This document shows, piece by piece, positions 1 through 8,074 of a stretch of DNA of 16,010 bases. The position numbers were made by a program, and so were the translations under genes. The stretch is from Prevotella sp. CAG:485 (lineage in GTDB: Bacteria > Bacteroidota > Bacteroidia > Bacteroidales > Muribaculaceae): the NCBI GenBank assembly GCA_000437495.1, contig FR897848.1:1-16010 (forward strand), read 5' to 3'. The notes under the pieces are model-generated. The model saw nothing but the letters and a program-made list of their open reading frames with translations, ran no database searches and was not told where the DNA came from. Numbering within the stretch: the stretch's first letter is position 1; each line of letters begins with the position of its first letter.

Positions 1-1
1 G

Positions 2-25
2 AGTGTACCAGAATTTTGATACACT
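2..25. promoter_or_regulatory. 24-base operator-like dyad at the window edge
   Basis: The outer six bases AGTGTA (2-7) and TACACT (20-25) are perfect reverse complements. The inner twelve bases also pair except at two positions (8/19 and 11/16), giving a nearly symmetric 24-base site with an AT-rich centre. It lies directly downstream of a leftward -7 box (31-38), about where transcription of a gene left of the window would start. That position suits a repressor operator. The regulator and target gene are outside the window, so the role is inferred. Confidence 0.4.
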
Positions 26-30
26 GCCGA

Positions 31-38
31 CAAAGTTA
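31..38 (-). promoter_or_regulatory. Leftward Bacteroidetes -7 box (TAACTTTG)
   Basis: Read on the minus strand, these bases give TAACTTTG, which matches the Bacteroidetes -7 consensus TAnnTTTG. No TTTG -33 element is visible about 20 bases upstream, so only half of the consensus is present. If real, it fires leftward to a start near base 26, next to the 24-base dyad, and serves a gene outside the window. Confidence 0.35.
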
Positions 39-269
39 CAAAAAATTTTTTAACCCGTAACTATGGCCTGTTCGTTCCTGAAAAAGGTTGACTCGGGTTG
101 GTGCTATCTCTTATTGACGTTGATTCTTTGGAAGTGGGGCGTTGACTCGGTAGGAGAGGTAATTTGACTTACAGGCATACTTTGAAACGAACTGTTGAGG
201 CTGAAAACTTTTCAAGTGCTGTAATGAGCTGCATATCAGCAAGTTAAGGTGCTTTTTAGCCTGCAAAAT

Positions 270-316
270 GACCTATATGTCCCATTTGACCTATACGCGT
301 CCTATTTGCCCTATCC
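270..316. repeat. Imperfect tandem repeat of a 9-mer, about 5 units
   Basis: Five successive units resemble GTCCTATTT: gacctatat (270), gtcccattt (279), gacctatac (288), gtcctattt (299) and gccctatcc (308), with an extra GC between units three and four. The period is visible directly. Its function is unknown; it lies between unexplained intergenic sequence and the uvrA terminator. Confidence 0.7.
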
Positions 317-326
317 GCCACAAACC

Positions 327-368
327 AAAAAGGCCGCTTGGGGGATGCGGAGGCAGCCGGAAGCGGTC
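327..368 (-). terminator. Rho-independent terminator of uvrA
   Basis: Read leftward, a stem of GACCGCTT (368-361) and AAGCGGCC (339-332) is followed by five T residues (331-327). One internal pair is mismatched and the loop is about 21 bases. It begins 8 bases beyond the uvrA stop codon, the expected place for its terminator. Confidence 0.65.
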
Positions 369-376
369 TTTAAGAG

Positions 377-3226
377 TTATTTTTGAAGCTCTGAGCGTAA
401 AAACTCTGCTGTGGGGGTGTCGGCCTTGGCGACCTCTTCAGGCGTTCCTGAGGCAAGTATGACGCCTCCCTGGGCGCCTCCCTCCGGACCCATGTCTATG
501 ACGTGGTCGGCGCTCTTTATAACGTCGAGATTATGCTCTATGACTACCACCGTGTTGCCCCGGTCTACGAGCTTGTTGAAGACCTGAAGAAGAACCCTGA
601 TGTCTTCAAAATGAAGTCCGGTGGTGGGCTCGTCGAGCAAGAAAAGGGTCTTGCCGGTGTCGCGTTTGGCCAGCTCCGTGGCGAGTTTCACGCGCTGATT
701 CTCGCCGCCGCTCAGAGTTGACGACGGCTGGCCCAACTTGATATAGCCGAGTCCGATTTCCTGAAGCACTTTCAGCTTGCGCAATATCACCGGCTGAGCG
801 GCAAAGAACTCAACAGCCTGATTGATGGTCATGTCGAGCACATCGGCAATGCTTTTCCCTTTGAACCTTACTTCCAGCGTCTCGCGGTTATATCGCCTTC
901 CATGACAATCTTCGCACGGCACCAGCACATCGGGCAGAAAGTTCATCTCTATGGTGCGGTATCCGTTGCCTTTGCAGGTCTCGCAGCGGCCGCCCGTAAC
1001 GTTGAAGCTGAAGCGACCCGGCTTGTAGCCGCGAATCTGCGCCTCGGGCAGAGCCACAAAGAGCTTGCGGATGTCGGTGAAGATGCCGGTGTAAGTGGCC
1101 GGATTAGAGCGCGGAGTGCGGCCTATGGGCGTCTGGTCCACCGTTACCACCTTGTCAATATTCTGAAGCCCCTCAATGGCAGAGTAGGGCAGCGGTTCCT
1201 GCAGGCTGTGATAGAGGTTGCGGGTGATGATGGGTCGCAGCGTGCCATTGATGAGCGACGACTTGCCTGAGCCGCTGACACCGCTCACAACAACAAATTT
1301 GCCCAACGGCAGATGCAAGTCCACATTCTTGAGATTGTGACCCGTGGCCCCTTTCAGCAAAATCTCTTTGCCGTTGCCTTGGCGCCGCTGTTCCGGCACA
1401 TCTATATTCTTCTTGCCCTGCAGATATGCAGCCGTTACCGACTGTGTGCAACTGAGCAGCTCTTTAGGAGTACCCTGAAACACCACTTCGCCCCCCTTGC
1501 GACCGGCTCCCGGACCGATATCCACAATGTAATCGGCCTGTTCCATGATGTCGCGGTCATGCTCCACAACTATTATGGAATTGCCCTCGTCGCGCAGCTG
1601 TTTCAGAGAACTTATCAGTCGGTGATTGTCGCGCTGATGCAGACCTATGCTCGGCTCATCGAGTATGTAGAGCACATTCACCAGTCGCGAGCCTATCTGC
1701 GTGGCAAGCCTTATGCGCTGGCTCTCACCGCCGCTCAGCGAGGCTGATGCTCTGCCCAACGACAGATAGCCTAACCCAACATCGAGCAAGAAACCGAGAC
1801 GCGAACGTATCTCCTTTAGAATCTCTTCGGCCACCGTGCGCCTGCTCTGGTCAAGCCGCTCTTCCAGGCCATCCATGAAAGCAGCCAACTCCGTGAGGTC
1901 CATGGCGCAAAGCTCGGCTATGTTTTTGCCGTCGATGAAGAAGTGCAGAGGTATCTTGTCGAGGCGAGCGCCATGGCAGTCCGGACATTCCACCTTGGTG
2001 AAGAACTGTTCCGACCAACGGTTGGCACTTATGCCGGCATCCTCATCCTGCTGCATCTCGAGGTATTTCACCAGTCCCTCGAAATTGCTCGAATAGGCAT
2101 CGCTCATACGTATTCCGCCGAGGCTGAGCGGCGTCTCCGCGCCAAACAGAATATCATCAACCGCCTGCCGTGGAAGCTCCTTTACCGGAGTCTTTAGGGT
2201 GGCGCCGTGATGCTTGAGTATGGTCTCTATCTGGCTGAAGATGTATGTGCGTTTGTACTTGCCCAACGGCTCTATGGCGCCGGCGTAAATGCTCTTGCTG
2301 TCGTCGGGAATAATCTTCCGTTCGTCGGCACGGTTTATGGTGCCCAAGCCGCGACAGGTTGGGCAGGCGCCCTGCGGCGAGTTGAAAGAAAAAGTGTGAG
2401 GAGCCGGCTCCGGATAGCTGAGACCTGTTTCGGCATCCATCAGCAACTGACTGTAATGGTTGACTTCCATGGTGTCGGCATCCATCACTATCATCTGTTT
2501 CTGACCCTGCCGCAGCGCCTCTTCAACACTTGAACGCAGACGCACCATATCGTCGCCGCTCACACGCAGCCGGTCTACCACCAGGTCTACGGTGTGATTC
2601 TTGTAGCGGTCGAGCTTCATGCCTATGCTCAGCTGCCGGATATGTCCGTCGACGCGCACATTCAGATAACCCTTCTTGCGCAGCGTCTCGAACAGCTCCT
2701 TGTAATGGCCTTTGCGGTTTTTCACCAGCGGCGACAGCAGATATACTCGTTTGCCGTCGTAGCGGTTGAGCAGCAGGTTGATGATTTTGTCGCGCGTATA
2801 TTTCACCATCGGCTTGCCGCTGAGATAGCTTCTGGCCTCTCCCATGCGGGCGTAGAGAAGGCGCAGAAAGTCATAAATCTCCGTTACGGTGCCTATGGTG
2901 GAACGCGGATTTTTGTTTACCGTTTTCTGCTCAATGCTGATTACGGGCGCCAGACCGGTTATCTCGTCAACATCAGGTCGGTCGAGACTTCCCATCATGG
3001 AGCGGGCGTAGGTGGAGAATGTCTCCACATAACGGCGTTGACCCTCGGCAAAGATAGTGTCGAAGGCCAACGACGATTTACCACAGCCGCTCAGACCCGT
3101 GATGACGCTCAGGGTGCCGTGCGGTATGGTTACGTCTATATTTTTCAGATTATGCACACGGGCGCCATGTACCTCAATGGCGCCGGTGGGCGCGGTTATA
3201 TCTTGTGGAGTGGAATGTCGATCCAT
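377..3226 (-). CDS. uvrA: Excinuclease ABC subunit A
   Basis: This is the 949-residue ATPase that scans DNA with UvrB and loads it at bulky lesions in nucleotide excision repair. The tandem ABC layout is complete: Walker A GLSGCGKSS at 44-52, signature LSGGE at 497-501 and Walker B ILDEP near 521-525; then second Walker A GVSGSGKSS near 649-657, signature LSGGE at 838-842 and LLDEP near 863-867. Zinc-ligand Cys pairs are seen at 288/291, 414/417, 748/751 and 771/774. The UvrB-binding and insertion regions between about 120 and 270 are present, so this is a full-length protein and not the shorter class II drug-resistance type. The ATG at 3226 gives the expected N-terminus. No SOS-type box or clear TAnnTTTG promoter was recognised upstream; a GCGCC-AAAAT-GGCGC palindrome lies at 3252-3266. 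A terminator follows at 327-368. Confidence 0.97.
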   Translation of the reverse strand: MDRHSTPQDITAPTGAIEVHGARVHNLKNIDVTIPHGTLSVITGLSGCGKSSLAFDTIFAEGQRRYVETFSTYARSMMGSLDRPDVDEITGLAPVISIEQKTVNKNPRSTIGTVTEIYDFLRLLYARMGEARSYLSGKPMVKYTRDKIINLLLNRYDGKRVYLLSPLVKNRKGHYKELFETLRKKGYLNVRVDGHIRQLSIGMKLDRYKNHTVDLVVDRLRVSGDDMVRLRSSVEEALRQGQKQMIVMDADTMEVNHYSQLLMDAETGLSYPEPAPHTFSFNSPQGACPTCRGLGTINRADERKIIPDDSKSIYAGAIEPLGKYKRTYIFSQIETILKHHGATLKTPVKELPRQAVDDILFGAETPLSLGGIRMSDAYSSNFEGLVKYLEMQQDEDAGISANRWSEQFFTKVECPDCHGARLDKIPLHFFIDGKNIAELCAMDLTELAAFMDGLEERLDQSRRTVAEEILKEIRSRLGFLLDVGLGYLSLGRASASLSGGESQRIRLATQIGSRLVNVLYILDEPSIGLHQRDNHRLISSLKQLRDEGNSIIVVEHDRDIMEQADYIVDIGPGAGRKGGEVVFQGTPKELLSCTQSVTAAYLQGKKNIDVPEQRRQGNGKEILLKGATGHNLKNVDLHLPLGKFVVVSGVSGSGKSSLINGTLRPIITRNLYHSLQEPLPYSAIEGLQNIDKVVTVDQTPIGRTPRSNPATYTGIFTDIRKLFVALPEAQIRGYKPGRFSFNVTGGRCETCKGNGYRTIEMNFLPDVLVPCEDCHGRRYNRETLEVRFKGKSIADVLDMTINQAVEFFAAQPVILRKLKVLQEIGLGYIKLGQPSSTLSGGENQRVKLATELAKRDTGKTLFLLDEPTTGLHFEDIRVLLQVFNKLVDRGNTVVVIEHNLDVIKSADHVIDMGPEGGAQGGVILASGTPEEVAKADTPTAEFLRSELQK

Positions 3227-3251
3227 AACTTATATATACATAACAAATTCC

Positions 3252-3266
3252 GCGCCAAAATGGCGC
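3252..3266. promoter_or_regulatory. Small palindrome upstream of uvrA
   Basis: GCGCC (3252-3256) and GGCGC (3262-3266) are inverted around a 5-base AT-rich centre, 26 bases upstream of the uvrA start. It could be an operator or a leader hairpin, or chance. Nothing else identifies it. Confidence 0.25.
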
Positions 3267-3426
3267 TGTCCCGCCTTCTAAACGGGGTATTTTATAATGA
3301 GATTTATAATTTCTGTACCAAGAGGGTGATACGGTGTTAAGAAATGTTTCAGAAGGCTGTTTCACACCGCCGTCAACATCTCTTTTGCGCGGCTCTAAGG
3401 GGTGATTCTGCACCGTATTTAGCGGC

Positions 3427-4800
3427 TTATTCGGTGGTTCCGCCGCCTCCGCTGCCGCCGTTGTTGCGGCCGTTGGGGTTGTAACGGAGAATGTTGATGT
3501 CGCCTCCCTTTTTATACTGCTTGCCGTCGCTGCCCTTGGCTTCTATGACGTAGAAATATACACCCGGCGGCACTAACTTGCCGTTGTATTTTCCATCCCA
3601 GCCATCTTCCGGATTGTCGAAGTAAAAGAGCTGTGTGCCGTAGCGGTTGAAAATCCAGCACTTAAACTCAAGCAGCGATTTGTAGCTCACTTTCCAGATA
3701 TCGTTGACGCCTTCAGAGGCACCCGGCGAGAAGGCGTTGGGAATCTTCAGGTCGGAGGCGCCAATCGACACCGTGTAGACATCTGACTCGGCCGTGCAGC
3801 TGCCGTCGAAGTTACTTCCCACAAACCGCACATATACTGTGCCCTCTTCCGTAAAAGTATAGTCAAGGTCCTGTTGGTTGAAACGGTGGGTAATGTCTTC
3901 AAACTGCGCATCGGTGGCGAATTGCCATTCGCTGTGAAGCACGGCATCGGTGATGTAAGCCTTGAAGCTGACGTCAGCCGGCGCAGACCCTCCTAATTCG
4001 CCCGAGTCCTGACCGGCACCCATCTGATTGGAGCCTTCACCCGGTTTGTTGGTGCGTTCGGCGGTAGTGTTGACGGCCACAACGGTGCAATCCCATGTGG
4101 TGCTCTCTATTGTCTGCTGGGCGTCCCAGGCCTCAAGAAAACGGTCGCCCGTAGCCGTGAAGGTAGTGTTGCACAAAGGTGCCGGAGAGATAAACAGCTG
4201 GCCTACATTCTGAGTCAGCTCCTCGGCCTGCTTTTGCTTCCACTGAAACTCCTCGCTGTTCCATTCCAGCGTGTTGAAGCTCACTTTGATGTTGCGGTCG
4301 AGGGTGAGTTGCCGGCCGTTTATGGAGTAATAATGAATGGCGTCACCCTGTCCGGTGAGGGTCAGAGCTATCATGCTGCAATCCTGCTCTGTGGGCAGTT
4401 CCAGACTCTGCATCTGCAACGGATGAGCGCTGTAGTCAGTGAGCCAGAAATAGTAAGTGCCGTCGGGGTATGTGAGCAGATATCCGGTATCGCCTTTCGG
4501 GTTGTCGAGCACCAGATTCAGCCCTTCATGGCGCACCCCTTCCACGTCAACGGCGAAGCCGCCGCCACGGTTGTCGTATTGCTGCCATGAAGTGGCCGCT
4601 TTGCCGTTCATCGGCAATGCTGTGATGCTCAGACCCTGTACGGTACGGGCCACATAGATGCGGTTGAGACCGGTATTCTTTTCTGCGTCTATGGCTATTA
4701 CCTCCGAGCTGTTGCCGCTGAAGGATACTTCTGCCTTGGCGCTGATGCAACTCAGGCAAAGCAATAAGGATGCAGATATTATTTTCGCCTTGATTTTCAC
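3427..4800 (-). CDS. Secreted protein with gliding-motility/T9SS type B C-terminal domain
   Basis: A 457-residue exported protein. An N-terminal signal peptide is clear: basic start, hydrophobic core at about 8-18 and an AKA cleavage site near 23. The middle (about 25-345) is a beta-rich region without a family I recognise, with a low-complexity Gly/Ser linker near 255-275 followed by what looks like an Ig/PKD-like segment (about 280-346). Residues 351 to about 440 match the CHU_C/gliding-motility-associated C-terminal domain: an IPNAFSPG opening, an IFNRYGTQLF core, DGWDGKYNGK, PPGVYFYVIEA and GDINILR. This domain is a sorting signal for type IX secretion in Bacteroidetes. Unusually, 17 residues rich in Gly/Asn/Ser follow the domain. 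The start is GTG at 4800, which puts the signal peptide at the N-terminus. It lies 82 bases downstream of the MurF-like gene with no strong terminator between them, so they may be cotranscribed. Function and ligand are unknown. Confidence 0.85.
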   Translation of the reverse strand: MKIKAKIISASLLLCLSCISAKAEVSFSGNSSEVIAIDAEKNTGLNRIYVARTVQGLSITALPMNGKAATSWQQYDNRGGGFAVDVEGVRHEGLNLVLDNPKGDTGYLLTYPDGTYYFWLTDYSAHPLQMQSLELPTEQDCSMIALTLTGQGDAIHYYSINGRQLTLDRNIKVSFNTLEWNSEEFQWKQKQAEELTQNVGQLFISPAPLCNTTFTATGDRFLEAWDAQQTIESTTWDCTVVAVNTTAERTNKPGEGSNQMGAGQDSGELGGSAPADVSFKAYITDAVLHSEWQFATDAQFEDITHRFNQQDLDYTFTEEGTVYVRFVGSNFDGSCTAESDVYTVSIGASDLKIPNAFSPGASEGVNDIWKVSYKSLLEFKCWIFNRYGTQLFYFDNPEDGWDGKYNGKLVPPGVYFYVIEAKGSDGKQYKKGGDINILRYNPNGRNNGGSGGGGTTE

Positions 4801-4882
4801 ATCTTTATTAACGCCTTTACGGCGCCTTTTATTGCCTGTGAAAGCTCTTAATCAGGTTGTGCTCGCCGGGTCGCTTTCGGGG

Positions 4883-6493
4883 TTACTTGAAAGTGTCGGG
4901 CAGGTCATTCTCATAAAGCACCGTGTCGCCTCGCTGAAGCATTGTGCTGAGCAGCTTCTGGCTCTCGGCAAAACTGTCTACGACATGAAGCTGCGATTCG
5001 GGGAACTCGGCCTCCTTCAGACCGTCGAGCAGAGCGCCACGGTTATATTCGCCCACAATCACGGCCACGTCAACGCTTTCGCCAATGTGCTTGCCAAGGG
5101 CGCGGTTAAGCTCATATTGCTTGTCGCCGAGTTCTATCATGCCCGGAGTTACGATGATGCGTTTGCCCGAATCTTTGAAATGAGCCAACACATCAACTGC
5201 CATACGCGAGCCAACAGGGTTTGAGTTGAAGGCATCGTCGAGAATGGTTACCCCGCCGGGTGTCTGTTTGATGCTCAGGCGATGTTCCACCTGCTCAATG
5301 CGACTCACGGCATAGCGAATCTTGTCGTCGGCCATACCCAGGTAATGGGCCACGGCCACGGCTGCCAGCAAGTTCGAGATATTGCTTTCGCCCACGAGAC
5401 GGGTTTCCAGCGGCAGACGGTGTCCGTCGGCCCAGACAGCAGTGAAGGCAGTGCCCTCGGGAGTGTAGACAATGTCCTCGGCGCGGAGGTCGGCAGCCTC
5501 CGGATTGCTTATGGCATAGCGCATTGAAGGGCAGTTGTCGACCTTGCGGTCGGCACACAACTCAAAGTCGTTGTTGATTACCGCTAACCCGTCGGAGGGC
5601 AGAGCGTCGGCAAGCTCGAACTTTGTGCGCTGCACGTTTTCAAGCGTCTTGAACGATTCAAGATGCATGGCTCCAACGGCTGTGATGATGCCGATTTGCG
5701 GATGCACAAGGTCGCAAATCTCTTTGATGTCGCCAAGCTGCTTTGCTCCCATCTCGCAGATGAAAATGCTGTGATTGGGGCGCATCAGCTCACGCACTGT
5801 GCGTATAACACCCATGGGAGTGTTGTAGCTGCCCGGTGTCATCAGCGTGTCGAATTCCTCGCTCAGGATGCGGTGAAGATAATGCTTGGTGCTGGTCTTG
5901 CCGAAGCTCCCCGTAATGCCTATTATCTTCATCTCAGGCTTTGAACGCAGAATGGCGGCCGCTTCGTTATAGTATTTTCTGTTGATGGCAGCCTCAACGG
6001 GTTTCAGAAGCCATACTGCCAGAATAACCCACATCCACGAGAACATGGTTACGAGCAGAAGAACACCCAAGGGAATGAGCACATCGTCGGAGCCGCTGTA
6101 CCACATACCGCTGAAACATCCCTTGAAGCCCATGATGATGAGAGCCATATAACCGGACACGGGAATGACGCAGGTGGTGATGTAGATTCGCCACACACGT
6201 TTGGTGAAGACAAGAGGCTTTTTGAATTTGCGGCGCAGAATGAGGAATATTTTTGTTATTGCCGCCATGCCCACAATGAGACTCGTTGCCGCTGTGTTGA
6301 GCAGAGTAGAGTAGAGCAGGAAAAGGAGCGCTACGTCAACAAGTACCCAGGCATCGGCCAGATGGTCGCGCTGATAACGCCAGTAACGGTCTATGCGGTA
6401 AGAGTTTTGCTGAAGCATCTGAATGGCGTGCTTGAAGTTCAGCACCATATAGATGCCTGCAATAGCGAAAATTACTATTTTGTATGCCTCCAT
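4883..6493 (-). CDS. Membrane-anchored MurF-like Mur ligase
   Basis: A 536-residue ATP-dependent Mur ligase family protein, closest in style to UDP-MurNAc-tripeptide:D-Ala-D-Ala ligase (MurF). The first ~170 residues hold four or five hydrophobic segments (about 4-18, 48-64, 68-86, 104-122 and 138-163), absent from canonical soluble MurF. The ligase part begins near 188 with the P-loop GITGSFGKTS (192-201), then GSYNTPMGVI (221-230), the central-domain EMGA motif (247-250), an LDDAFNSNP substrate-binding segment and a C-terminal YENDLPD. It starts 26 bases after the alpha/beta hydrolase, so the two form an operon. It may be a second MurF or a ligase making a different cell-envelope amide at the membrane; the sequence cannot decide this. 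No gene symbol is given because a canonical soluble murF would be expected elsewhere in the genome. Confidence 0.88.
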   Translation of the reverse strand: MEAYKIVIFAIAGIYMVLNFKHAIQMLQQNSYRIDRYWRYQRDHLADAWVLVDVALLFLLYSTLLNTAATSLIVGMAAITKIFLILRRKFKKPLVFTKRVWRIYITTCVIPVSGYMALIIMGFKGCFSGMWYSGSDDVLIPLGVLLLVTMFSWMWVILAVWLLKPVEAAINRKYYNEAAAILRSKPEMKIIGITGSFGKTSTKHYLHRILSEEFDTLMTPGSYNTPMGVIRTVRELMRPNHSIFICEMGAKQLGDIKEICDLVHPQIGIITAVGAMHLESFKTLENVQRTKFELADALPSDGLAVINNDFELCADRKVDNCPSMRYAISNPEAADLRAEDIVYTPEGTAFTAVWADGHRLPLETRLVGESNISNLLAAVAVAHYLGMADDKIRYAVSRIEQVEHRLSIKQTPGGVTILDDAFNSNPVGSRMAVDVLAHFKDSGKRIIVTPGMIELGDKQYELNRALGKHIGESVDVAVIVGEYNRGALLDGLKEAEFPESQLHVVDSFAESQKLLSTMLQRGDTVLYENDLPDTFK

Positions 6494-6519
6494 GGCTTAT
6501 TACGGTGTGTTTGATTACA

Positions 6520-7296
6520 TTAAAGTTTCTTGAGGAGGAATTCTGCCAGCACGGCACGGAAGCCGAGCGGGTTGTCGAGGAAAGAGTAATGGCCGCAGCC
6601 GTCGAAGCTCACCAGCCCGGCATCGGGTATGGCTTTTTCCATCAACTTGGCGTCGGCCAGCGGGGTAGCGGTGTCGTTGGCGCCCCAGATAAGCAATGTC
6701 GACGCTTTTATGGAAGGCAGACAATGCTTCAGGTCTTCGTTGACGCATTTGCTGAGAATGGCCCGCATACGCGGCGAAGCGCCGGCATAATCGCTGCTGC
6801 CTCGTTTTGCTCGTATGCGGTTCAGACGAGCTTCCGCTTTCTCCTTGCCGAACACAAGATAATAGAAGCGCTTGGCGAGTTTGAAGCTGTATACCTTGAA
6901 GTAATATTTGAGGCTGCGGCGCGGTTTGATGCCCGCTGCATCCACCAATACCAACTTACGTATTTCGGGATGACGCGAGCTGAGCAAGATACCCACGCGG
7001 CCACCGAAGCTGTGTCCGAGCAAAATATCTATGTCGCCGCCCATCAGCTCTATGAAGCGCTCGGTGAGGCGGGTGTACTCTTCCACGCCCCACACACTCT
7101 GCGGTTCGTCGCTCTTGCCGAAGCCCGGGAAGTCGATGCTGTAAACGTGCATCTTCCCCTCAAGCTGTTTGGCTATGCTGTTGAGGGTAGTGTGGTCGCA
7201 TCCCCATCCGTGCATGAGAAGTATCTTGGGAGCGCCGTCAGGTCCGCTTTCGCTGTAGGCTATGTTGAGCCCGTCAATACGCACACTCTTTTCCAT
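6520..7296 (-). CDS. Alpha/beta hydrolase
   Basis: A 258-residue single-domain alpha/beta-fold hydrolase. Visible features are the HGWGCD oxyanion-hole region (29-34), the nucleophile elbow GHSFGG with Ser96, acid Asp208 in WGANDTATP, and His236 in GCGHYSF. The cap region (about 125-190) is basic and aromatic. No signal peptide is present, so it acts in the cytoplasm or on lipids from inside. The substrate is unknown. It is the first gene of a tight pair with the membrane MurF-like ligase (26-base gap), suggesting a joint role in the envelope. A TACCTTTG -7 box ends 4 bases before the ATG, so the mRNA may be leaderless. Confidence 0.9.
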   Translation of the reverse strand: MEKSVRIDGLNIAYSESGPDGAPKILLMHGWGCDHTTLNSIAKQLEGKMHVYSIDFPGFGKSDEPQSVWGVEEYTRLTERFIELMGGDIDILLGHSFGGRVGILLSSRHPEIRKLVLVDAAGIKPRRSLKYYFKVYSFKLAKRFYYLVFGKEKAEARLNRIRAKRGSSDYAGASPRMRAILSKCVNEDLKHCLPSIKASTLLIWGANDTATPLADAKLMEKAIPDAGLVSFDGCGHYSFLDNPLGFRAVLAEFLLKKL

Positions 7297-7300
7297 GATG

Positions 7301-7308
7301 CAAAGGTA
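7301..7308 (-). promoter_or_regulatory. -7 box TACCTTTG of the alpha/beta hydrolase
   Basis: On the minus strand this is TACCTTTG, matching TAnnTTTG, with only 4 bases (CATC) before the ATG at 7296. By the usual geometry of this promoter class the transcript would start at or next to the A of the start codon. The box sits in the 30-base gap after the DMT gene, giving the hydrolase-ligase pair its own promoter. Confidence 0.5.
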
Positions 7309-7326
7309 ATAATTTATGGCTGGTTA

Positions 7327-7707
7327 TCAGCTCTTTCCCGGCAGGAAAATAAAATATACGGCTCCTATGAGACATAAAAAGGCTGCCAGATGGTTCCATT
7401 GCAATTTCTGCCCCTGAAAAATGAACAGGGCAATGATGGTGAAGACAGTAATGGAAATCACCTCGGCCGTAACCTTGAGCTGAAACAGATTGAACGGACC
7501 GCCGTTGCCCTCGAATCCCATTTTGTTGGCCGGAATGAGGAAGCAGTATTCAAGCAGGGCAATTCCCCACGAGAGCAGGATGATGCCGAACAAGGGCCAT
7601 GAGTTCAGAAGACCGCGCTTTTCAAACTGCAGATGTCCATACCAGGCAAATGTCATGAAGACGTTGCTGATAATCAGCAACACAATGGTTAGAATTTTGA
7701 GTTTCAC
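7327..7707 (-). CDS. DMT superfamily membrane protein (DUF486 type)
   Basis: A 126-residue, very hydrophobic protein with four predicted membrane helices (about 5-22, 40-57, 77-98 and 105-122). It resembles the DMT_6/DUF486 family, including the conserved FAWYGHL, EYCFLIPANKMG and FQLKVTAEVI stretches. These are small-multidrug-resistance-like half transporters of unknown substrate, thought to work as dimers. The length is close to family size. The start is a GTG at 7707; the next in-frame ATG would remove the first helix. A TAACTTTG box ends 5 bases before it. A terminator hairpin for transcription arriving from the right lies just upstream. Confidence 0.88.
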   Translation of the reverse strand: MKLKILTIVLLIISNVFMTFAWYGHLQFEKRGLLNSWPLFGIILLSWGIALLEYCFLIPANKMGFEGNGGPFNLFQLKVTAEVISITVFTIIALFIFQGQKLQWNHLAAFLCLIGAVYFIFLPGKS

Positions 7708-7712
7708 GGCCG

Positions 7713-7720
7713 CAAAGTTA
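7713..7720 (-). promoter_or_regulatory. -7 box TAACTTTG of the DUF486 gene
   Basis: The minus-strand sequence TAACTTTG matches the Bacteroidetes -7 consensus and lies 5 bases before the GTG start at 7707. It sits immediately after the T-tract of the upstream terminator, so the gene looks separately transcribed. No TTTG -33 element was seen. Confidence 0.5.
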
Positions 7721-7722
7721 GC

Positions 7723-7791
7723 AAAAAAATCCGGGAGGTGTGCCCGAAAGCCTCAATGCTTTGTCGCATTTTGCTTTCCGGCACACCTCCC
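7723..7791 (-). terminator. Strong hairpin terminator, probably the aquaporin's original one
   Basis: Bases 7733-7751 and 7773-7791 form a 19-bp stem with one mismatch around a 21-base loop. Read on the minus strand, the stem is followed by GGA and then seven T residues (7729-7723), the classic rho-independent form. Minus-strand transcription would have to arrive from the aquaporin. Without the insertion at 7802-9099, the hairpin would begin only about 25 bases after the aquaporin stop codon. Confidence 0.85.
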
Positions 7792-7801
7792 TGTGCAGAT
7801 T

Positions 7802-7804
7802 TAA
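7802..7804. repeat. Left target-site duplication TAA of outer element
   Basis: TAA directly precedes the terminal GACCCC at 7805 and is matched by TAA at 9097-9099 directly after the opposite terminus GGGGTC. A 3-base TNA duplication is typical of several IS5-family subgroups. Confidence 0.75.
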
Positions 7805-7950
7805 GACCCCATGAAACAAAAAATGTTAAAGCTGGGGTCGCAGGGTTGAGGCGATTTTTGCAAGTTGAGGAGGGAGCATAGCGGGCTATGTGACCGACGA
7901 GACTTGGCTAAAAGCGCCCAAGCCTGCGAGACAAAGGTAATTTCAATACC
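7805..7950 (+). repeat. Left inverted-repeat arm A of the outer element
   Basis: An arm of about 146 bp, matching the reverse complement of 8948-9096 over most of its length. It contains a small hairpin, CATAG (7877-7881), CGGG loop, CTATG (7886-7890). It continues into an AT-rich leader (about 7951-8070) containing nothing coding that I can recognise. Confidence 0.8.
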
Positions 7951-8074
7951 GTGGCCTAACGATTGATTAATATTTATTTAAATAATGAGTTAAAATATGT
8001 TAAAAGCGCACAGCATATAATCTTCAGACGTTAACATTCTGGAATGTTGAAAAATGTAATGCCCTCCGATCTTA

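Larger units (their letters stand above)
39..376. other. Gene-free stretch at left edge
   Basis: No credible coding region is seen here. It contains two copies of GTTGACTCGG (87-96 and 141-150), the 9-mer tandem repeat at 270-316 and the uvrA terminator at 327-368. Bases about 180-250 have the look of a remnant (a short frame ending in TAA near 246), but no family can be assigned. The open frame starting at 268 reads through the tandem repeat and the terminator and is not accepted as a gene. Confidence 0.5.

Noticed and set aside
268..462. A 64-codon open frame at the left edge
   Set aside because: It is made of the 9-mer tandem repeat, the uvrA terminator and antisense uvrA sequence.
2594..3340. 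A 248-codon open frame opposite the 5' end of uvrA
   Set aside because: It is the antisense shadow of conserved UvrA codons and shows no family resemblance.
3329..3418. 8-bp inverted repeat ATACGGTG/CACCGTAT between uvrA and the T9SS-type gene
   Set aside because: The copies are about 74 bases apart with no T-tract or further pairing, which is within chance expectation.
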